A stretch of DNA of 64,000 nucleotides from Ignavibacteriales bacterium (GCA_020635285.1 JACKAB010000007.1:468700-532699), one strand, 5' to 3'; positions 40,511 through 51,800 are shown, numbered from the stretch's first letter. The notes: generated by a model not told the origin, from the sequence alone. A program made the numbers and translations.

Positions 40511-43066
40511 TTATAGCAGTCCTTTTATTACTGTGGTTAATTCAGATCGAATAAAATCGTACTCACTTTTTCTAAGTTTTTGTCCGTTGTTTTTAAGAAC
40601 GTAAAATGCGTCAATAATATCATCAACCTTGGTGGCAATTTTAGCAAAGCTAACAGCTAAACCCAGCTCGGCAAGTTTGTGTGTGATTGTATAAAGAAGA
40701 CCAATTATATCAGCAGCATGAACATCAATTATTGTAAAATTTTCTTGATCTTCAAAATCAATTATAATCTTTTTTGTTTTTGAAGGGGAGGCGTTGATAA
40801 TGCGCTTCCATTTTGATTTTACTCGTTCAAACTCTTTATCAATTTTCAATTCTCCATCAATTGCTTTTTTCAAATCTTTTTCAATTTTACTATAGCGCGC
40901 CTCATCGATCAAATCGTTTGTTCTAAAATCTGTGACGTTAAAACTATCTATTACAATTCCATCCTTACGTGTAAAAATTCTTGCATCGTGAATATTTAAA
41001 TCATTAATTGCCAATGCACCGCACAGTCTTGCCAGTAAAGCGTCTGAGTCTTTTGTTAGAATTGAAATATTTGTGAAGGCATCGCTTACCTTAAAAAATA
41101 CAGCAATCTTTGATCCCTTTTCAATTTCTATTACATGTTGATTTATTTCATCTTCAGAGAAATGGAAAATATATCCAACGTCATCAACTTGACCAAGATG
41201 TTCCGCGACTGAGGAATTATTATCAAAATTTTCATTTATTATTTTATTGGATTGAGTTGTAATTAATTCTTCACCAGAGAGTTGTTCTATTAACATGGAT
41301 TTAGATTTCATGTATAATTCTTGAAGCAAGTCAGCTTTCCATTTTGTCCAAACTTGTGGATTAACAGCTGATAAATCTCCATAAGTTAGAATGTAAAGAT
41401 AATCTAACGCCTTTATTGATGGGAAGATTGAAATAAAATTGTCTAAGGTTGCCGGATCGTTTAAGTCTCTTCTAAAGGCAATTTGTTCCATTGTTAAATG
41501 ATGCCTAATTAAAAATTGAACAAAAACAATCTCACTTTGTCCATAACCTAAACTTTGCATAACGCTGTTTGCAATTTCAGCCCCAATAATTTCATGACCG
41601 GCAACACTGATTGGTTTCCCAATATCATGCAATAAAGCTGCAAGGAAAAGAAGGTCTTTTGATTTTATTGATTTATAAAGTCTAGCAAGATGATTGTCTT
41701 CAAAAACCAAATGTTCAATATTTTGTAATGCTACTAAAGTATGCTCATCAGCAGTGTAGCAATGGTACACTCCCGTTTGGAAAAATCCATTTAGACTTTT
41801 GAACTCCGGTAAAAGTATATCTAAAAAGCTAAACTCGTTCATTGAAGAAAGTGTTTTAGCTACATTTGCGGGTAGTTTGAGCAGTTCTCTAAAGAAAACA
41901 GATGAAGTAACCTCGGGTGTTGTTGATGCCTCAATTAAGTGAATACTTTCAATAATTAAGGAACGGAGACTCATTTCGAAAAATGCATCATGAACTGCAC
42001 GGTAATAAAATGCTCGCATAATTTCTGAAATTGATAAAAGATTATCATTTTTGAAAATTAACATATTACCTTTTAATTCAAAATCATCGTCAAGATCAAT
42101 TGTGAGAAAATCAGAAAGAACAGTTGCATAATGTTGCTTGTATCGCTTCATCATTGTTTTAGAAAAGCGGTTTAAAACTGTTGAGGCTCTAAAATAATTG
42201 TACATAAATTCTTTCCAATTATTTTTTTTATACCCCAATTTATCCGCAATTAGTTCTTGCTGTTCAAACTCTAGTCTATCATTTTTTCTTCCTTCAACCA
42301 AATGAAGATGATTTCTTGCATTAAGCACTGTTTGATAACTATCATATAGGCGCTTATAGGCTTTTCTGTTTATTGTTCCATATTTCAAAAGATTATTTAA
42401 AAATATTTCCGTATGCGTAATTTCATCTTGCTCTGTTAGTAGAACATTATTTTTAATTGAGTACATCCATTCTACTGAATGAATATCTCGCAAACCACCT
42501 CCGGTAAATTTTACGTTTGGTTCTAATACTTTTGGGGACTTGCCATACTTTTTATACCTTGCCTCAACATCATCAAATAAATCAAATACCAATTGCTGTT
42601 TATTTGCTTTCTCTATTATTTCGAATAAATGCTTATTCCATTCATCGTAAATTGATTTGTTGCCAAGTAAAAATCTGGTTTCAAAAAATTGAGTCAATGC
42701 ATGAAGATCTTCATTCATAAATCTTTGTATATCACTGAACTCTCTTGTTGTATGGGATACTTCGATACCCGCATCCCAGAGTTTTGTAATAGCTTCTCTA
42801 ATTTCTTTTTCGTGGTCTTCAATTTTAGGAAAGATAAACATCAAATCAATATCTGAGTAGGGAGATAATTCCCTTCGACTAAATCCGCCAGCGGCAGCCA
42901 TTACGCAATTAGGACTTTGCGGTTGTACAATTTTTATAATATATTCTTCAACCAATAGACTATGGCGCACACAAAACCGATATGAGTTCTCTAACAGTTT
43001 TTCGTCGTTGAATAGTTTATTACGGTCCTCTAAAAATTGAGATTTAATATTGACTGAATTTTCCAT
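40511..43066 (-). CDS. glnD: PII uridylyltransferase / uridylyl-removing enzyme-like (GlnD)
   Basis: 851 residues. Domain order is an N-terminal nucleotidyltransferase domain (GGFSRRELSPYSDIDLMF, about 58-75, with the metal-binding DxD), a helical linker, an HD hydrolase domain (LLFLAALLHDIGKPISVAGH, about 470-490) and two C-terminal ACT domains (about 700-765 and 785-850) for glutamine sensing. GlnD modifies and demodifies PII proteins in nitrogen control. Length and order match. No PII gene is in this window. First gene of a unit with murI. Confidence 0.92.
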   Translation of the reverse strand: MENSVNIKSQFLEDRNKLFNDEKLLENSYRFCVRHSLLVEEYIIKIVQPQSPNCVMAAAGGFSRRELSPYSDIDLMFIFPKIEDHEKEIREAITKLWDAGIEVSHTTREFSDIQRFMNEDLHALTQFFETRFLLGNKSIYDEWNKHLFEIIEKANKQQLVFDLFDDVEARYKKYGKSPKVLEPNVKFTGGGLRDIHSVEWMYSIKNNVLLTEQDEITHTEIFLNNLLKYGTINRKAYKRLYDSYQTVLNARNHLHLVEGRKNDRLEFEQQELIADKLGYKKNNWKEFMYNYFRASTVLNRFSKTMMKRYKQHYATVLSDFLTIDLDDDFELKGNMLIFKNDNLLSISEIMRAFYYRAVHDAFFEMSLRSLIIESIHLIEASTTPEVTSSVFFRELLKLPANVAKTLSSMNEFSFLDILLPEFKSLNGFFQTGVYHCYTADEHTLVALQNIEHLVFEDNHLARLYKSIKSKDLLFLAALLHDIGKPISVAGHEIIGAEIANSVMQSLGYGQSEIVFVQFLIRHHLTMEQIAFRRDLNDPATLDNFISIFPSIKALDYLYILTYGDLSAVNPQVWTKWKADLLQELYMKSKSMLIEQLSGEELITTQSNKIINENFDNNSSVAEHLGQVDDVGYIFHFSEDEINQHVIEIEKGSKIAVFFKVSDAFTNISILTKDSDALLARLCGALAINDLNIHDARIFTRKDGIVIDSFNVTDFRTNDLIDEARYSKIEKDLKKAIDGELKIDKEFERVKSKWKRIINASPSKTKKIIIDFEDQENFTIIDVHAADIIGLLYTITHKLAELGLAVSFAKIATKVDDIIDAFYVLKNNGQKLRKSEYDFIRSELTTVIKGLL

Positions 43067-43140
43067 AAAAATTTTATTAGTGTATAGTTAGATAGTCTTT
43101 ATTCCAATTTGCTAAAAAATTTAATCAATAATAATACTAA

Positions 43141-43177
43141 AAAAAAATCCCGCAAACCATTTGTAAGATTTACGGGA
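43141..43177 (-). terminator. Intrinsic terminator downstream of the tyrosine phenol-lyase gene
   Basis: On the minus strand TCCCGTAAA and TTTGCGGGA pair as a 9-bp stem (one G-U pair) around a 12-base loop, followed by a run of at least eight T. It lies about 105 bases after the stop at 43282 and before glnD. Confidence 0.75.
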
Positions 43178-43281
43178 ACAAGATTTTTCTCTAGAACGTT
43201 TCTATTGCAATTAACATTGTAATAAACTCATTCTTATTTAGAATCTAAAAGTTTTTATTAACCAATTATTATCAAGATTCT

Positions 43282-44673
43282 TTAAATTTTCTTGAATCTT
43301 GCTTGAAAGAATCTTAAATATTTTGGTTCATAAATCATTCTTAAACCTTTAATGTTTTTTCTATTTTGAAACACAGTTGCAATTGATTCTACAGTTACAT
43401 CTATGTGAGCTTGAGTGTAAACTCTTCTTGGAAAAGTACACCTTACCAATTCTAGCTTTGGATAGTTGTGTTCACCCGTTTCTTTATTCCTGCCAGCAGA
43501 AACAATGCCTCTTTCCATAGTTCTAACACCGGAGTCTAAATAAATTTCAGCTGCCAAAGTTTGTGCAGGAAACTGATCTTGTTTTAAATGAGGAAGAAAT
43601 TTTTTAGCATCTAAAAATATTGCATGTCCGCCAATTGGTTTAACAAAGGGAACACCATATTGGGCAAGTTCTTCACCAAAGTAACGAATTTGTCCTATTC
43701 TTGCATGGATATTATTATAGTCTAACATTTCTTCAATACCACGCGCCATAGCCTCCATATCTCTTCCTGCAAGCCCGCCGTAAGTATGAAGACCTTCGTA
43801 AACAACAACCATATTTCTTGCTTCTTCGTATACCTTTTTGTTTTTAGTCGCAATTATTCCGCCAATATTAACCATTAAGTCTTTCTTTGCGCTAACCCAA
43901 AGTCCCTCAAAATAAGAACACATTTCAAAAAATATTTGTGCAATAGATTTTGATTTATAACCTTTTTCTCGTTCTTGAATAAAGTAAGCATTTTCTGTTG
44001 CCCTTGTTGCATCAAACCAAAGTGGTATTCCATTTTTATCGCAGACTTGCTTTACAGCTTTTAAATTTTTCATTGAGAAAGGTTGTCCGCCAGCCATATT
44101 TACCGGACCAGCCATAAAAACATAAGCAATTTTTTTAGCACCAACTTTTTTAATTAAGTCTTCCAGTTTTTGAATATCAATGTTGCCTTTAAATGGATGT
44201 TCATTCATCGGATCGTGAGCTTCATCTATAATTACATCAACAAAGGTTGCACCAGCTAATTCTTGATGTAAACGTGTTGTTGTAAAATACATATTACCCG
44301 GAACGTAATCGCCGGGAGAAATAAGTATTTTAGAAATCATATGCTCAGCGGCTCTTCCTTGATGAGTTGGAACAAAATATGGATGACCGTAATATTTTTT
44401 TATATTATCCCATAAGTAGTAAAAGTTTTTGCTGCCTGCATAAGCTTCATCACCAATCATCATACCAGCCCATTGATTATCACTCATTGCATTTGTACCG
44501 CTATCAGTAAGCAAATCAATATATACATCTTCTGATTTTAATAGAAAAGTATTATAACCGGCAGTCTTTGCAGCTTTTTCTCGCTCTGCTCGGGTTGTCA
44601 TTTTTAGTGGCTCAACTACTTTAATTTTGAATGGCTCTGCCCAACTTCGTTTTGTGATTTTTTTCTTAATCAT
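43282..44673 (-). CDS. tpl: Tyrosine phenol-lyase / tryptophanase family beta-eliminating lyase
   Basis: 463 residues, PLP enzyme. Family segments are LLTDSGTNAMSDNQWAGMM, VPTHQGRAAEHM, WVSAKKDLMVNIGG (PLP lysine in KKD) and YGGLAGRDMEAMARG. It agrees better with tyrosine phenol-lyase than with tryptophanase: NMYFTTTRLHQE, the C-terminal VRTMERGIVSAGRN (tryptophanases have an IR..EIG-type segment) and RFFQARF. The reaction would be tyrosine to phenol, pyruvate and ammonia. The lysine is preceded by Ala rather than the Gly of classical TPL, and activity on tryptophan cannot be excluded. The start has AAAGGAG upstream. Single gene. Confidence 0.85.
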   Translation of the reverse strand: MIKKKITKRSWAEPFKIKVVEPLKMTTRAEREKAAKTAGYNTFLLKSEDVYIDLLTDSGTNAMSDNQWAGMMIGDEAYAGSKNFYYLWDNIKKYYGHPYFVPTHQGRAAEHMISKILISPGDYVPGNMYFTTTRLHQELAGATFVDVIIDEAHDPMNEHPFKGNIDIQKLEDLIKKVGAKKIAYVFMAGPVNMAGGQPFSMKNLKAVKQVCDKNGIPLWFDATRATENAYFIQEREKGYKSKSIAQIFFEMCSYFEGLWVSAKKDLMVNIGGIIATKNKKVYEEARNMVVVYEGLHTYGGLAGRDMEAMARGIEEMLDYNNIHARIGQIRYFGEELAQYGVPFVKPIGGHAIFLDAKKFLPHLKQDQFPAQTLAAEIYLDSGVRTMERGIVSAGRNKETGEHNYPKLELVRCTFPRRVYTQAHIDVTVESIATVFQNRKNIKGLRMIYEPKYLRFFQARFKKI

Positions 44674-44812
44674 TGTAAACTCCTTTAAATTAAATTATTT
44701 TTTTTTGATTTAATCTTTTAAGTGCATTAAGGAATTTACATCATTGCCATGTAGTTATATAAAAGAAGTTTTCTGAATTTGACGAATGTTAAAAATGATT
44801 GCAATAGAGCAA

Positions 44813-44835
44813 GTGTTATGCTTGCTCTGCTTACA
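44813..44835. other. Hairpin between queF and the tyrosine phenol-lyase gene
   Basis: AGAGCAAG and CTTGCTCT form a perfect 8-bp stem with a 7-base loop, about 62 bases after the queF stop and 140 before the lyase start. No strong T-run follows on either strand, so it could be a weak terminator for queC-queF or a leader structure. Confidence 0.4.
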
Positions 44836-44896
44836 AGTTTGATTGGAAAATAAATGATATTAATATTTGTAAAACTATTTTTCACACATTTTGAAT

Positions 44897-45271
44897 TTAA
44901 TTTAAGCTATTAATCTCTTCTTCCTTTTCATACTCAACTTCAACTACGGAAGCAATTCCTCCGCGTGTATTAAACTCTGCTCTAATTTTCATATAGCGCG
45001 GTTTGCATACAGCTTGCAAGTCATCAAGAATTCTGTTTGTAACGCTCTCGTAAAATATCCCATCATTCCTAAATGAGTTTAAATAAATTTTATATGATTT
45101 TAGTTCAACGCAAAGTTTATTAGGAATGTATTCTAAAATTATTTTTGCAAAATCGGGTTGACCTGTTTTAGGACATACCGAAGTAAATTCTGGAGCAATA
45201 TGCTCTATTAAATAATCTCTATCGGAATATTCGTTTTCAAAAGTTTCTAATAATTTTCTTTTACTATGCAT
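44897..45271 (-). CDS. queF: NADPH-dependent 7-cyano-7-deazaguanine reductase
   Basis: 124 residues, the short unimodular QueF type. The nucleophilic Cys is in EFTSVCPKTGQPDF (about 33) and the substrate/cofactor motif is ESVTNRI. It reduces preQ0 to preQ1 in queuosine synthesis. Length is slightly under the 140-165 usual for the short type, mainly at the N-terminus. It lies 11 bases after queC in the same direction, so the two form an operon. Confidence 0.93.
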   Translation of the reverse strand: MHSKRKLLETFENEYSDRDYLIEHIAPEFTSVCPKTGQPDFAKIILEYIPNKLCVELKSYKIYLNSFRNDGIFYESVTNRILDDLQAVCKPRYMKIRAEFNTRGGIASVVEVEYEKEEEINSLN

Positions 45272-45282
45272 TTTAGTACCTT

Positions 45283-45974
45283 CTAACTTTCTAAATAATT
45301 TGGAATTTCTTTATATGGAATTGGATCAACAACATTTAAACTTTGGAATCCGCGTAGCCGTAATGCACAGCTATCACAAACGCCGCAAGCCTCGTCATCA
45401 TTTCGGTAACAAGACCATGTTAGTTCAAGTGGTGCTTTTAGTTCCAATCCTAATTTTATAATTTCTTTTTTACTCAAATGAATAATTGGAGTTTCAATTT
45501 TAATTTGTGTTTCAGGCTTAGTACCTAAGTTTGCAGTTGCTTCAAATGATTTGAAAAATTCCGGACGGCAATCAGGGTAACCAGATGAATCTTCAAAAAC
45601 CGCTCCAATAAAAATTTTTTGAGCTCCAATAATTTCTGCCCAACTTACACAAGCAGCAAGTATATTGGCATTTCGGAATGGCACATAAGATGTCGGAACT
45701 AGTTTACTGGTAAGATCAGCTTTACTTATTTGAATTGATTTATCAGTTAAAGAAGAGCCACCAATTTTTTGAAAATGAGTAAAATCAATTACTAACTTTT
45801 TACTTACTTTATAATAATCAGCAATTTTATGAAATGATTGTAATTCTTTGGATTCAGTTTTTGTCCATAATTAATATGAACTAAAGCTAGATCGTAATCT
45901 TTGCTTGCAATTGCAGTTGTAATGCAACTATCTAATCCTCCGCTTACAGCAACAACGGCAAGTTCTTTTCCCAT
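45283..45974 (-). CDS. queC: 7-cyano-7-deazaguanine synthase (one frameshift)
   Basis: About 230 residues. It starts at 45974 with MGKELAVVAVSGGLDSCITT, which carries the SGGxDS PP-loop, then VHINYGQK. One A is missing near 45867, after which the frame continues TESKELQSFHKI to the C-terminal zinc site (about 185-205): WSCYRNDDEACGVCDSC. It makes preQ0 from 7-carboxy-7-deazaguanine with ATP and ammonia. It precedes queF. Confidence 0.92.
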
Positions 45975-46203
45975 TTAAAATACCCACGAACTAAATTAAT
46001 TATAAAAAGTAAATATAATGAATATTATAAATAAGGATAGATTTTTTTTGTTTTAGGATATTTAGACGGATATATGAAGGCGGAATTAAAAAAAGGAAAT
46101 AAAATATTTAAAAAAAATATTACAATGGACTTTATGACAATTTTTTTATAAGATAGTATTTAATAAAACACCAATACTGTTTAATTACAGAAAGGAAAAT
46201 ATT

Positions 46204-46815
46204 ATGGAGTATTATGAACTGCACCCAGAAAACCCACAGCAGCGTTATATTAATAAAGCTGTTGAAGTATTAAAAAATGGCGGAGTAATTATTTATCCTA
46301 CAGACACAGTTTATGGTTTGGGCTGTGATATTTTTAACAGAGAAGCTGTTGAACGCATTTATACAATTAAAAATGAGACTGAAACGAAGTTATTTAGTTT
46401 TTTATGCCCTGATCTAAAAGATATTTCTAAATATGCAAAAGTTTCTGATTTTGCATATAGGTCGATGAAAAAAATTAATTCAGGTCCTTATACTTTTGTT
46501 CTCCCAGCCGCAAAACAAGTTCCTAAAATGCTGTGGACAAAAAGAAAAACAGTTGGAATACGTGTGCCCAACAATGAAATTGCGAGAAATTTAGCACAAG
46601 AATTAGGCAACCCTATAATCAGTACTAGCGCAACAACAAGAAAAGGCGAATTAATTTTTGATCCACTGGAAATAAAAGCTATGTTTAATTTAAGTGTTGA
46701 TCTGATGCTTTCCATGGGCGCATTGAGCGGTATTCCTTCCAGCATTGTAGATTTAAGCGGTGATGAAGCTGAAATTGTTAGAGAAGGTTCAGGGGATCTA
46801 TCTGTTTTTTATTAA
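46204..46815 (+). CDS. yciO: YciO-type Sua5/YrdC family protein (threonylcarbamoyl-AMP synthase-like)
   Basis: 203 residues with the family core VIIYPTDTVYGLGCD (about 30-44), SGPYTFVLPA, KTVGIRVPNNEIA and ISTSATTRKGEL. TsaC/Sua5 enzymes make threonylcarbamoyl-AMP for the t6A modification of tRNA. The TKLFSFLCPDL and YAKVSDFAYR segments resemble E. coli YciO more than TsaC, so it may be the paralogue. It starts after AGAAAGGAAA. Convergent with pckA, with a shared terminator between them. Confidence 0.85.
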   Translation: MEYYELHPENPQQRYINKAVEVLKNGGVIIYPTDTVYGLGCDIFNREAVERIYTIKNETETKLFSFLCPDLKDISKYAKVSDFAYRSMKKINSGPYTFVLPAAKQVPKMLWTKRKTVGIRVPNNEIARNLAQELGNPIISTSATTRKGELIFDPLEIKAMFNLSVDLMLSMGALSGIPSSIVDLSGDEAEIVREGSGDLSVFY

Positions 46816-46884
46816 TTTAGAAATTATAAATAATTTGAGATATGCAGAAAGTTGAATGATTTTTTTTTATTTGGAATTAAGTTA

Positions 46885-46918
46885 AAAAAAAAGGTGAGCT
46901 AAACAGCCCACCTTTTTT
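46885..46918. terminator. Bidirectional intrinsic terminator between yciO and pckA
   Basis: A-run, GGTGAGC, loop TAAACA, GCCCACC, T-run. It is a 7-bp stem with one mismatch, extended by A/T pairs. It works on both strands and sits in the convergent gap 70 bases after yciO and 24 bases after the pckA stop. Confidence 0.8.
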
Positions 46919-46941
46919 ATTTAATAATATCTTAAGTTAAA

Positions 46942-48546
46942 TTATAATTGCGGACCAGCAGCAATTAAACTTTTACCTTCTTCATTATCAGTATATTGAG
47001 CAAAATTTTTGATGAATAATTCAGCAAGTTCTTTTGCTTTCTTTTCCCAATCAGCTTTATCGGCATAAGTCTCTCTCGGATCTAATATTTTTGGATCACA
47101 ATCATGAAGAGAAGTTGGAATTTCTAAATTGAAAATAGGCATAACTTTAGTTTCTGATTTTTCAATTGAGCCGTCAAGAATTGCATCAATTATTGCACGT
47201 GTATCTTTTATAGATATTCTTTTTCCAGTTCCGTTCCATCCGGTATTAACCAAATAAGCTGTTGAATTATGAGCTTCCATTTTCTTAACTAATTCTTCGC
47301 CGTACTTTGTTGGGTGTAAGCTTAAAAACGCTTTACCAAAACAAGCTGAGAAAGTTGGTTGCGGTGAAGTTACTCCTCTTTCTGTTCCCGCTAATTTTGC
47401 TGTAAATCCAGATAGAAAATGATATTTAGTTTGTTCTGGTGTTAGCTTAGAAACTGGAGGCATTACACCAAAAGCATCAGCAGTTAAGAATATTACTTTA
47501 CTAGCATGTCCGGCTTTTGAAACTGGTTTTACAATATTCTTAATGTGGTAAATTGGGTACGATACTCTTGTATTCTTTGTAACTGAATCATCATCAAAAT
47601 TTATTTTACCATTTTCATCAACAGTAACGTTTTCTAAAAGTGCATCTCTCTTAATTGCGGCATAAATATCTGGCTCTGATTCTTTATCAAGATTAATGGT
47701 TTTTGCATAACATCCGCCTTCAAAATTGAAAACACCATCATCATCCCAACCGTGTTCATCATCTCCAATTAATTCTCTTTTTGGATCTGTGGAAAGTGTT
47801 GTTTTACCAGTTCCTGATAAACCAAAAAATATTGCTACATCACCATCTTTACCTTTGTTAGCTGAGCAATGCATTGCAGCCATTCCATTCAATGGTAAGT
47901 AATAGTTCATCATTGCGAAAATGCCCTTTTTCATTTCACCGCCGTACCAAGATCCACCAATTACTTGCATTTTTTCAGTCAGATTAAAAACTGTAAATAC
48001 TTCAGAATTTAATCCATGCTCTTGCCATTTTGCATTGTGTGTTTTAGAACCATTCATAATAACAAAATCGGGTTCACCAAAATTTTCTAATTCTTCTTTA
48101 CTTGGGCGAATGAACATGTTGTAGACAAAATGTGCTTGCCAAGCAACTTCCATAATAAAACGAACTTTTAATCTGGAATCTTCATTTGCACCGCAAAAAG
48201 CATCAACAACATAGAGTTTTTTATCTGAAAGTTGATCAGTCACGGTTTTCTTTAAATCTTTCCAAACAGCTTCAGTAATTGGTTTGTTATCGTTTGCGGC
48301 TTTTGGGGAAGTCCACCAAATAGTATTTTCAGAAACACTATCTTTTACTATATATTTATCTTTGGGCGAGCGACCTGTAAAAACTCCAGTCATAACATTT
48401 AATGCGCCAAGCTCAGTTTCTTGCGCTTTTTCGTATCCTTCCAAACTTGGGTCTGTTTCATGTTTATATAATTCATCATATGACAGGTTACGATAAATTT
48501 CCTTTGTATTTGTAATTCCATATTTGCTTAAATCCAGCTTACTCAT
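46942..48546 (-). CDS. pckA: Phosphoenolpyruvate carboxykinase (ATP)
   Basis: 534 residues, ATP-dependent type. P-loop FFGLSGTGKTTLSTDP (about 240-255), metal and substrate segments GEMKKGIFAMMNYYLP, GDDEHGWDDDGVFNFEGGCY and TGWNGTGKRISI. It interconverts oxaloacetate and PEP. The start follows AAAGGAGT at good spacing. Intact, single gene. With ppc in the same window, both directions of the PEP/oxaloacetate node are covered. Confidence 0.98.
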   Translation of the reverse strand: MSKLDLSKYGITNTKEIYRNLSYDELYKHETDPSLEGYEKAQETELGALNVMTGVFTGRSPKDKYIVKDSVSENTIWWTSPKAANDNKPITEAVWKDLKKTVTDQLSDKKLYVVDAFCGANEDSRLKVRFIMEVAWQAHFVYNMFIRPSKEELENFGEPDFVIMNGSKTHNAKWQEHGLNSEVFTVFNLTEKMQVIGGSWYGGEMKKGIFAMMNYYLPLNGMAAMHCSANKGKDGDVAIFFGLSGTGKTTLSTDPKRELIGDDEHGWDDDGVFNFEGGCYAKTINLDKESEPDIYAAIKRDALLENVTVDENGKINFDDDSVTKNTRVSYPIYHIKNIVKPVSKAGHASKVIFLTADAFGVMPPVSKLTPEQTKYHFLSGFTAKLAGTERGVTSPQPTFSACFGKAFLSLHPTKYGEELVKKMEAHNSTAYLVNTGWNGTGKRISIKDTRAIIDAILDGSIEKSETKVMPIFNLEIPTSLHDCDPKILDPRETYADKADWEKKAKELAELFIKNFAQYTDNEEGKSLIAAGPQL

Positions 48547-48860
48547 TCGTTAACTCCTTTGTAATAAATTGGTTAGGTAGGTTTATTCTTAACGGGATTA
48601 TTAAGGTAACCTTTGACATTTATAAATTATTTTCAGCCCTAAATTTATTAAAAAGTCTTGATTTCTTCAAATAAAAAAGACATTTCGGACCAATATCAAA
48701 CACTTTTTATTATTACCTGATGGAAAAAATATATTTATTTTTATTATTAATTAAACGGTTTATTTGTGTTATAAGTCACATAGATTTATTCAAATATCTC
48801 TTAATTCATAATTATAATTAAATTTATGTGGGAATGGGCTATCTTTACAAACAATAAATT
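48547..48860. promoter_or_regulatory. Divergent intergenic region with a Crp-like palindrome
   Basis: 314 bases between pckA and the sensor kinase without a gene. TGTGTTATAAGTCACA at 48765-48780 matches the Crp consensus TGTGA-N6-TCACA at all but one arm base, centred about 88 bases before the kinase start. A similar TATAAATCAC occurs at 57738-57747. This is a sequence resemblance only. Confidence 0.35.
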
Positions 48861-51800
48861 ATGCAAATGAATTCTGAAATAGAAAATTTCTTTAACGAAG
48901 CAAATCTTAATATTCAAAAATTATTTGAAATAATTCCAATTGGTGCAATATTTTTTAATGCCAGGTGGGAAATTATTTCAATTAATGCAGAAACAAAGTC
49001 ACTGCTTGGAATTTCAAATCTGCCAAATAACGTAAACATCTTTTCAGATAATTATCTTTCGGAGATTTTACCGTTAAATCAAATCTTTAAAATGAAAGAT
49101 GGTTTAAAATTTGACGAAAAATTTGTTATTCAAAATGAAGGGGCAATAAATCGGGAAATTACTATCAGCGGAATTCCTCTTTTTGAGGAGAATAAGTTTA
49201 AGGGTGGAATATTATTTTTAAATAAATTTGGCAATAAATCTGATATTGTTTCAAACTTTACAGACCAATACTCAATTACAAATTTGTTAACTCAAATTTC
49301 TACGTGCTATACAATTACAAACCTTGAAGGGAAAATATTAATCACTTCTGATACGGATGATAGTAAATGTCATTTTAACAAAATAATGGTCGGAAAAAAA
49401 ATAGAAGAAATTTTTAATGCCGAACAAAATACTTTAATTCAGGAGAATATAAAGAAGGCAAATCTAGAAAACAAAAACCAGTTGTTTAGATTAAAATACT
49501 TTACAGATGTTGATTCTATCGACCTAAACACTGTTTTAATTCCTTTAAATAATGATGAAGGAAAAATAATATCACTTCTATTTTTATTTAAGGAAAAAGA
49601 TCGTTTAATGAACGATGCAACCGAATTTTTTAAATAACACAAAAGAATTAAATGAGATTAAATCTTTTACAAATGCCAGTTCTGGGGCAATTCTTAAAAC
49701 AAATTTAAATGGAATAATAACATACTTTCCAAGTAATGCTGAAATATTTTTCAACAAAAGTGAAACTGAAATTTTAGGCAGATTTTTAGATGAAATATTT
49801 CCTGAAATAAATAAAAACTTTTTTGAAAAAATTAGAAGTCAATTAGTATCAACAAAAAGTTGGGAAGATGAACTTAAAATAATTGACAAGAATTCAGAAT
49901 ATTTTGTACAAACAAAAATAAAACTTTCAAAAAGTATTAACGCAATTGAACTTCTATTTTATTGTGATAGAGCAAGTTTACAAGATCATAAATTTAAAAT
50001 TGCTAAAGAAGAAGAAAAAACATTTTTTAAGGAAACGGTAATTAAATCCAATGAAATAATTTTACAGACAAATCCTTATGGAACAATTCTTTTTGCCAAT
50101 GAAAAATTCTGCACTCAATTTGGATATGATCTTGATGAAATACGAGGAATACACTTTTTAGATTTAATAGAACACGGCTTTAGATTAGAAAATGACTTAA
50201 CAGATTTTGCTAGCTCCGTTCATAAAAAAAGTTTTGATCTTTTACCATTGCTTACCAAAACAGGTAAAGTAATAGATGTTATGCCAGCAATTAATATTTC
50301 GCTTGTTGGTAAAGAGTTAAAATATTTTACAATTTATTTAAGTGAAATTAATAATAGTGAAAAATTAAAATTAGAGATATATGAGGATTTACTAAACGGA
50401 TTTGCTAATGCAGTAGTGATTCTAAAATATAATTATATCATTTCTTATAACAAAAAAATTTAAAGACCTGCTAAAGAGTAATACAGATTTAGACAAAAGG
50501 AATTTATAGAATATTTAACAACAGATTCAAAAGAGAAATTTAACAATTATATTTCTGATGAAACCGCAAATCAGGCAATCAATTTAACTCTTAAGTCCAA
50601 GTCGGAAATTATTGTTAGCGTTGATAAACTTTACAGTAATAAAAATTCTCATAGTTTAGTTTTAGAGTTGTCCGAAATAGATGAAGAAATAAGCTTATTT
50701 ACTGAAGTTAAGAAAGCCAATCAAGAAAATATTAATATACAAAATGATTATGATAATTTAGGGCAAGTTTATTGAAAGGGAAAATTGAAGATAACAAAAT
50801 CTCCATTGATTTTATTAGCGACTCTATTGAAGAGATATCTGAGTATAAAAGATATGAATTTATTATCAATCCAAACTTATGGAAAGAAATAGTTCATCCG
50901 GATGATTATGAAAATTCCAAAAATTTATTAAATAATTTTATTCAGAATAAAGATGAGAATATTCAAATTGAATACAGGATTATTTCAAAATCCGGAGCGA
51001 TAAATTGGGTTAGAAATAAAATAAGAAAAATCGAAAATGAAGATGGTACACTAAATAATATTCTTGGAATTGTAGAAAATATATCATCAACTATTATTCA
51101 AAGAGATGAATTAAAAAAGAAAATTGATGAGCTGCAAAAGCTTAATAAAACTAAAGATAAATTTATTTCTATAATTTCTCATGATCTTAAATCTCCATTT
51201 ACTTCAATAGTTGGATTTACAGAATTAGCATTAACTGATTCAACTCTTTCTGCTGATGAAATGCGTGAATATATGGGCCACATAAAAGATGCCTCTATGC
51301 ACACATTGGATTTAGTAAATAGTCTACTTGATTGGACAAGACTTCAAACCGGCAGATTAGCAATAAAGCCCGTAACCGTTAATGCAAATTATTTGGTCAG
51401 AAAAACTACGGAAATATTAAAAGGTTTTGCTGCACAAAAGGGGATTGAATTAATTGTCGATATTGACGAAAGTATTTTTGTTCAAGCCGATGAAGGAATT
51501 TTAACACAAGTTTTTAACAACTTAGTTTCAAACTCATTAAAGTTTACGCCCAAAGATGGCGCAATCAGTATTTTAGCTAAGAGACTAGAAGATCAGCAGA
51601 AAGTTGAATTTACTGTTAAAGATACTGGAGTTGGAATTGATGAAGAAGATATTAAAAAACTTTTTGTGGTTGAAGAAAAATTTACAACATTGGGAACAGA
51701 AGGAGAGCGCGGAACAGGTTTAGGTTTAAGTTTAGTTAAAGAAATAATTGAAAAGCATAATGGAAAAATTTATGTAAAAAGTGTAGTTGGAGAAGGCACA

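Noticed and set aside
44813..44835. Tryptophanase-type leader attenuator upstream of the lyase gene
   Set aside because: There is a hairpin, but no leader peptide with Trp or Tyr codons and no boxA-like site was found.
49615..50463. Second independent PAS protein overlapping the first kinase part
   Set aside because: The ATG at 49615 is possible, but the PAS chain continues through it and three more breaks follow in the same gene, so one frameshifted kinase is simpler.
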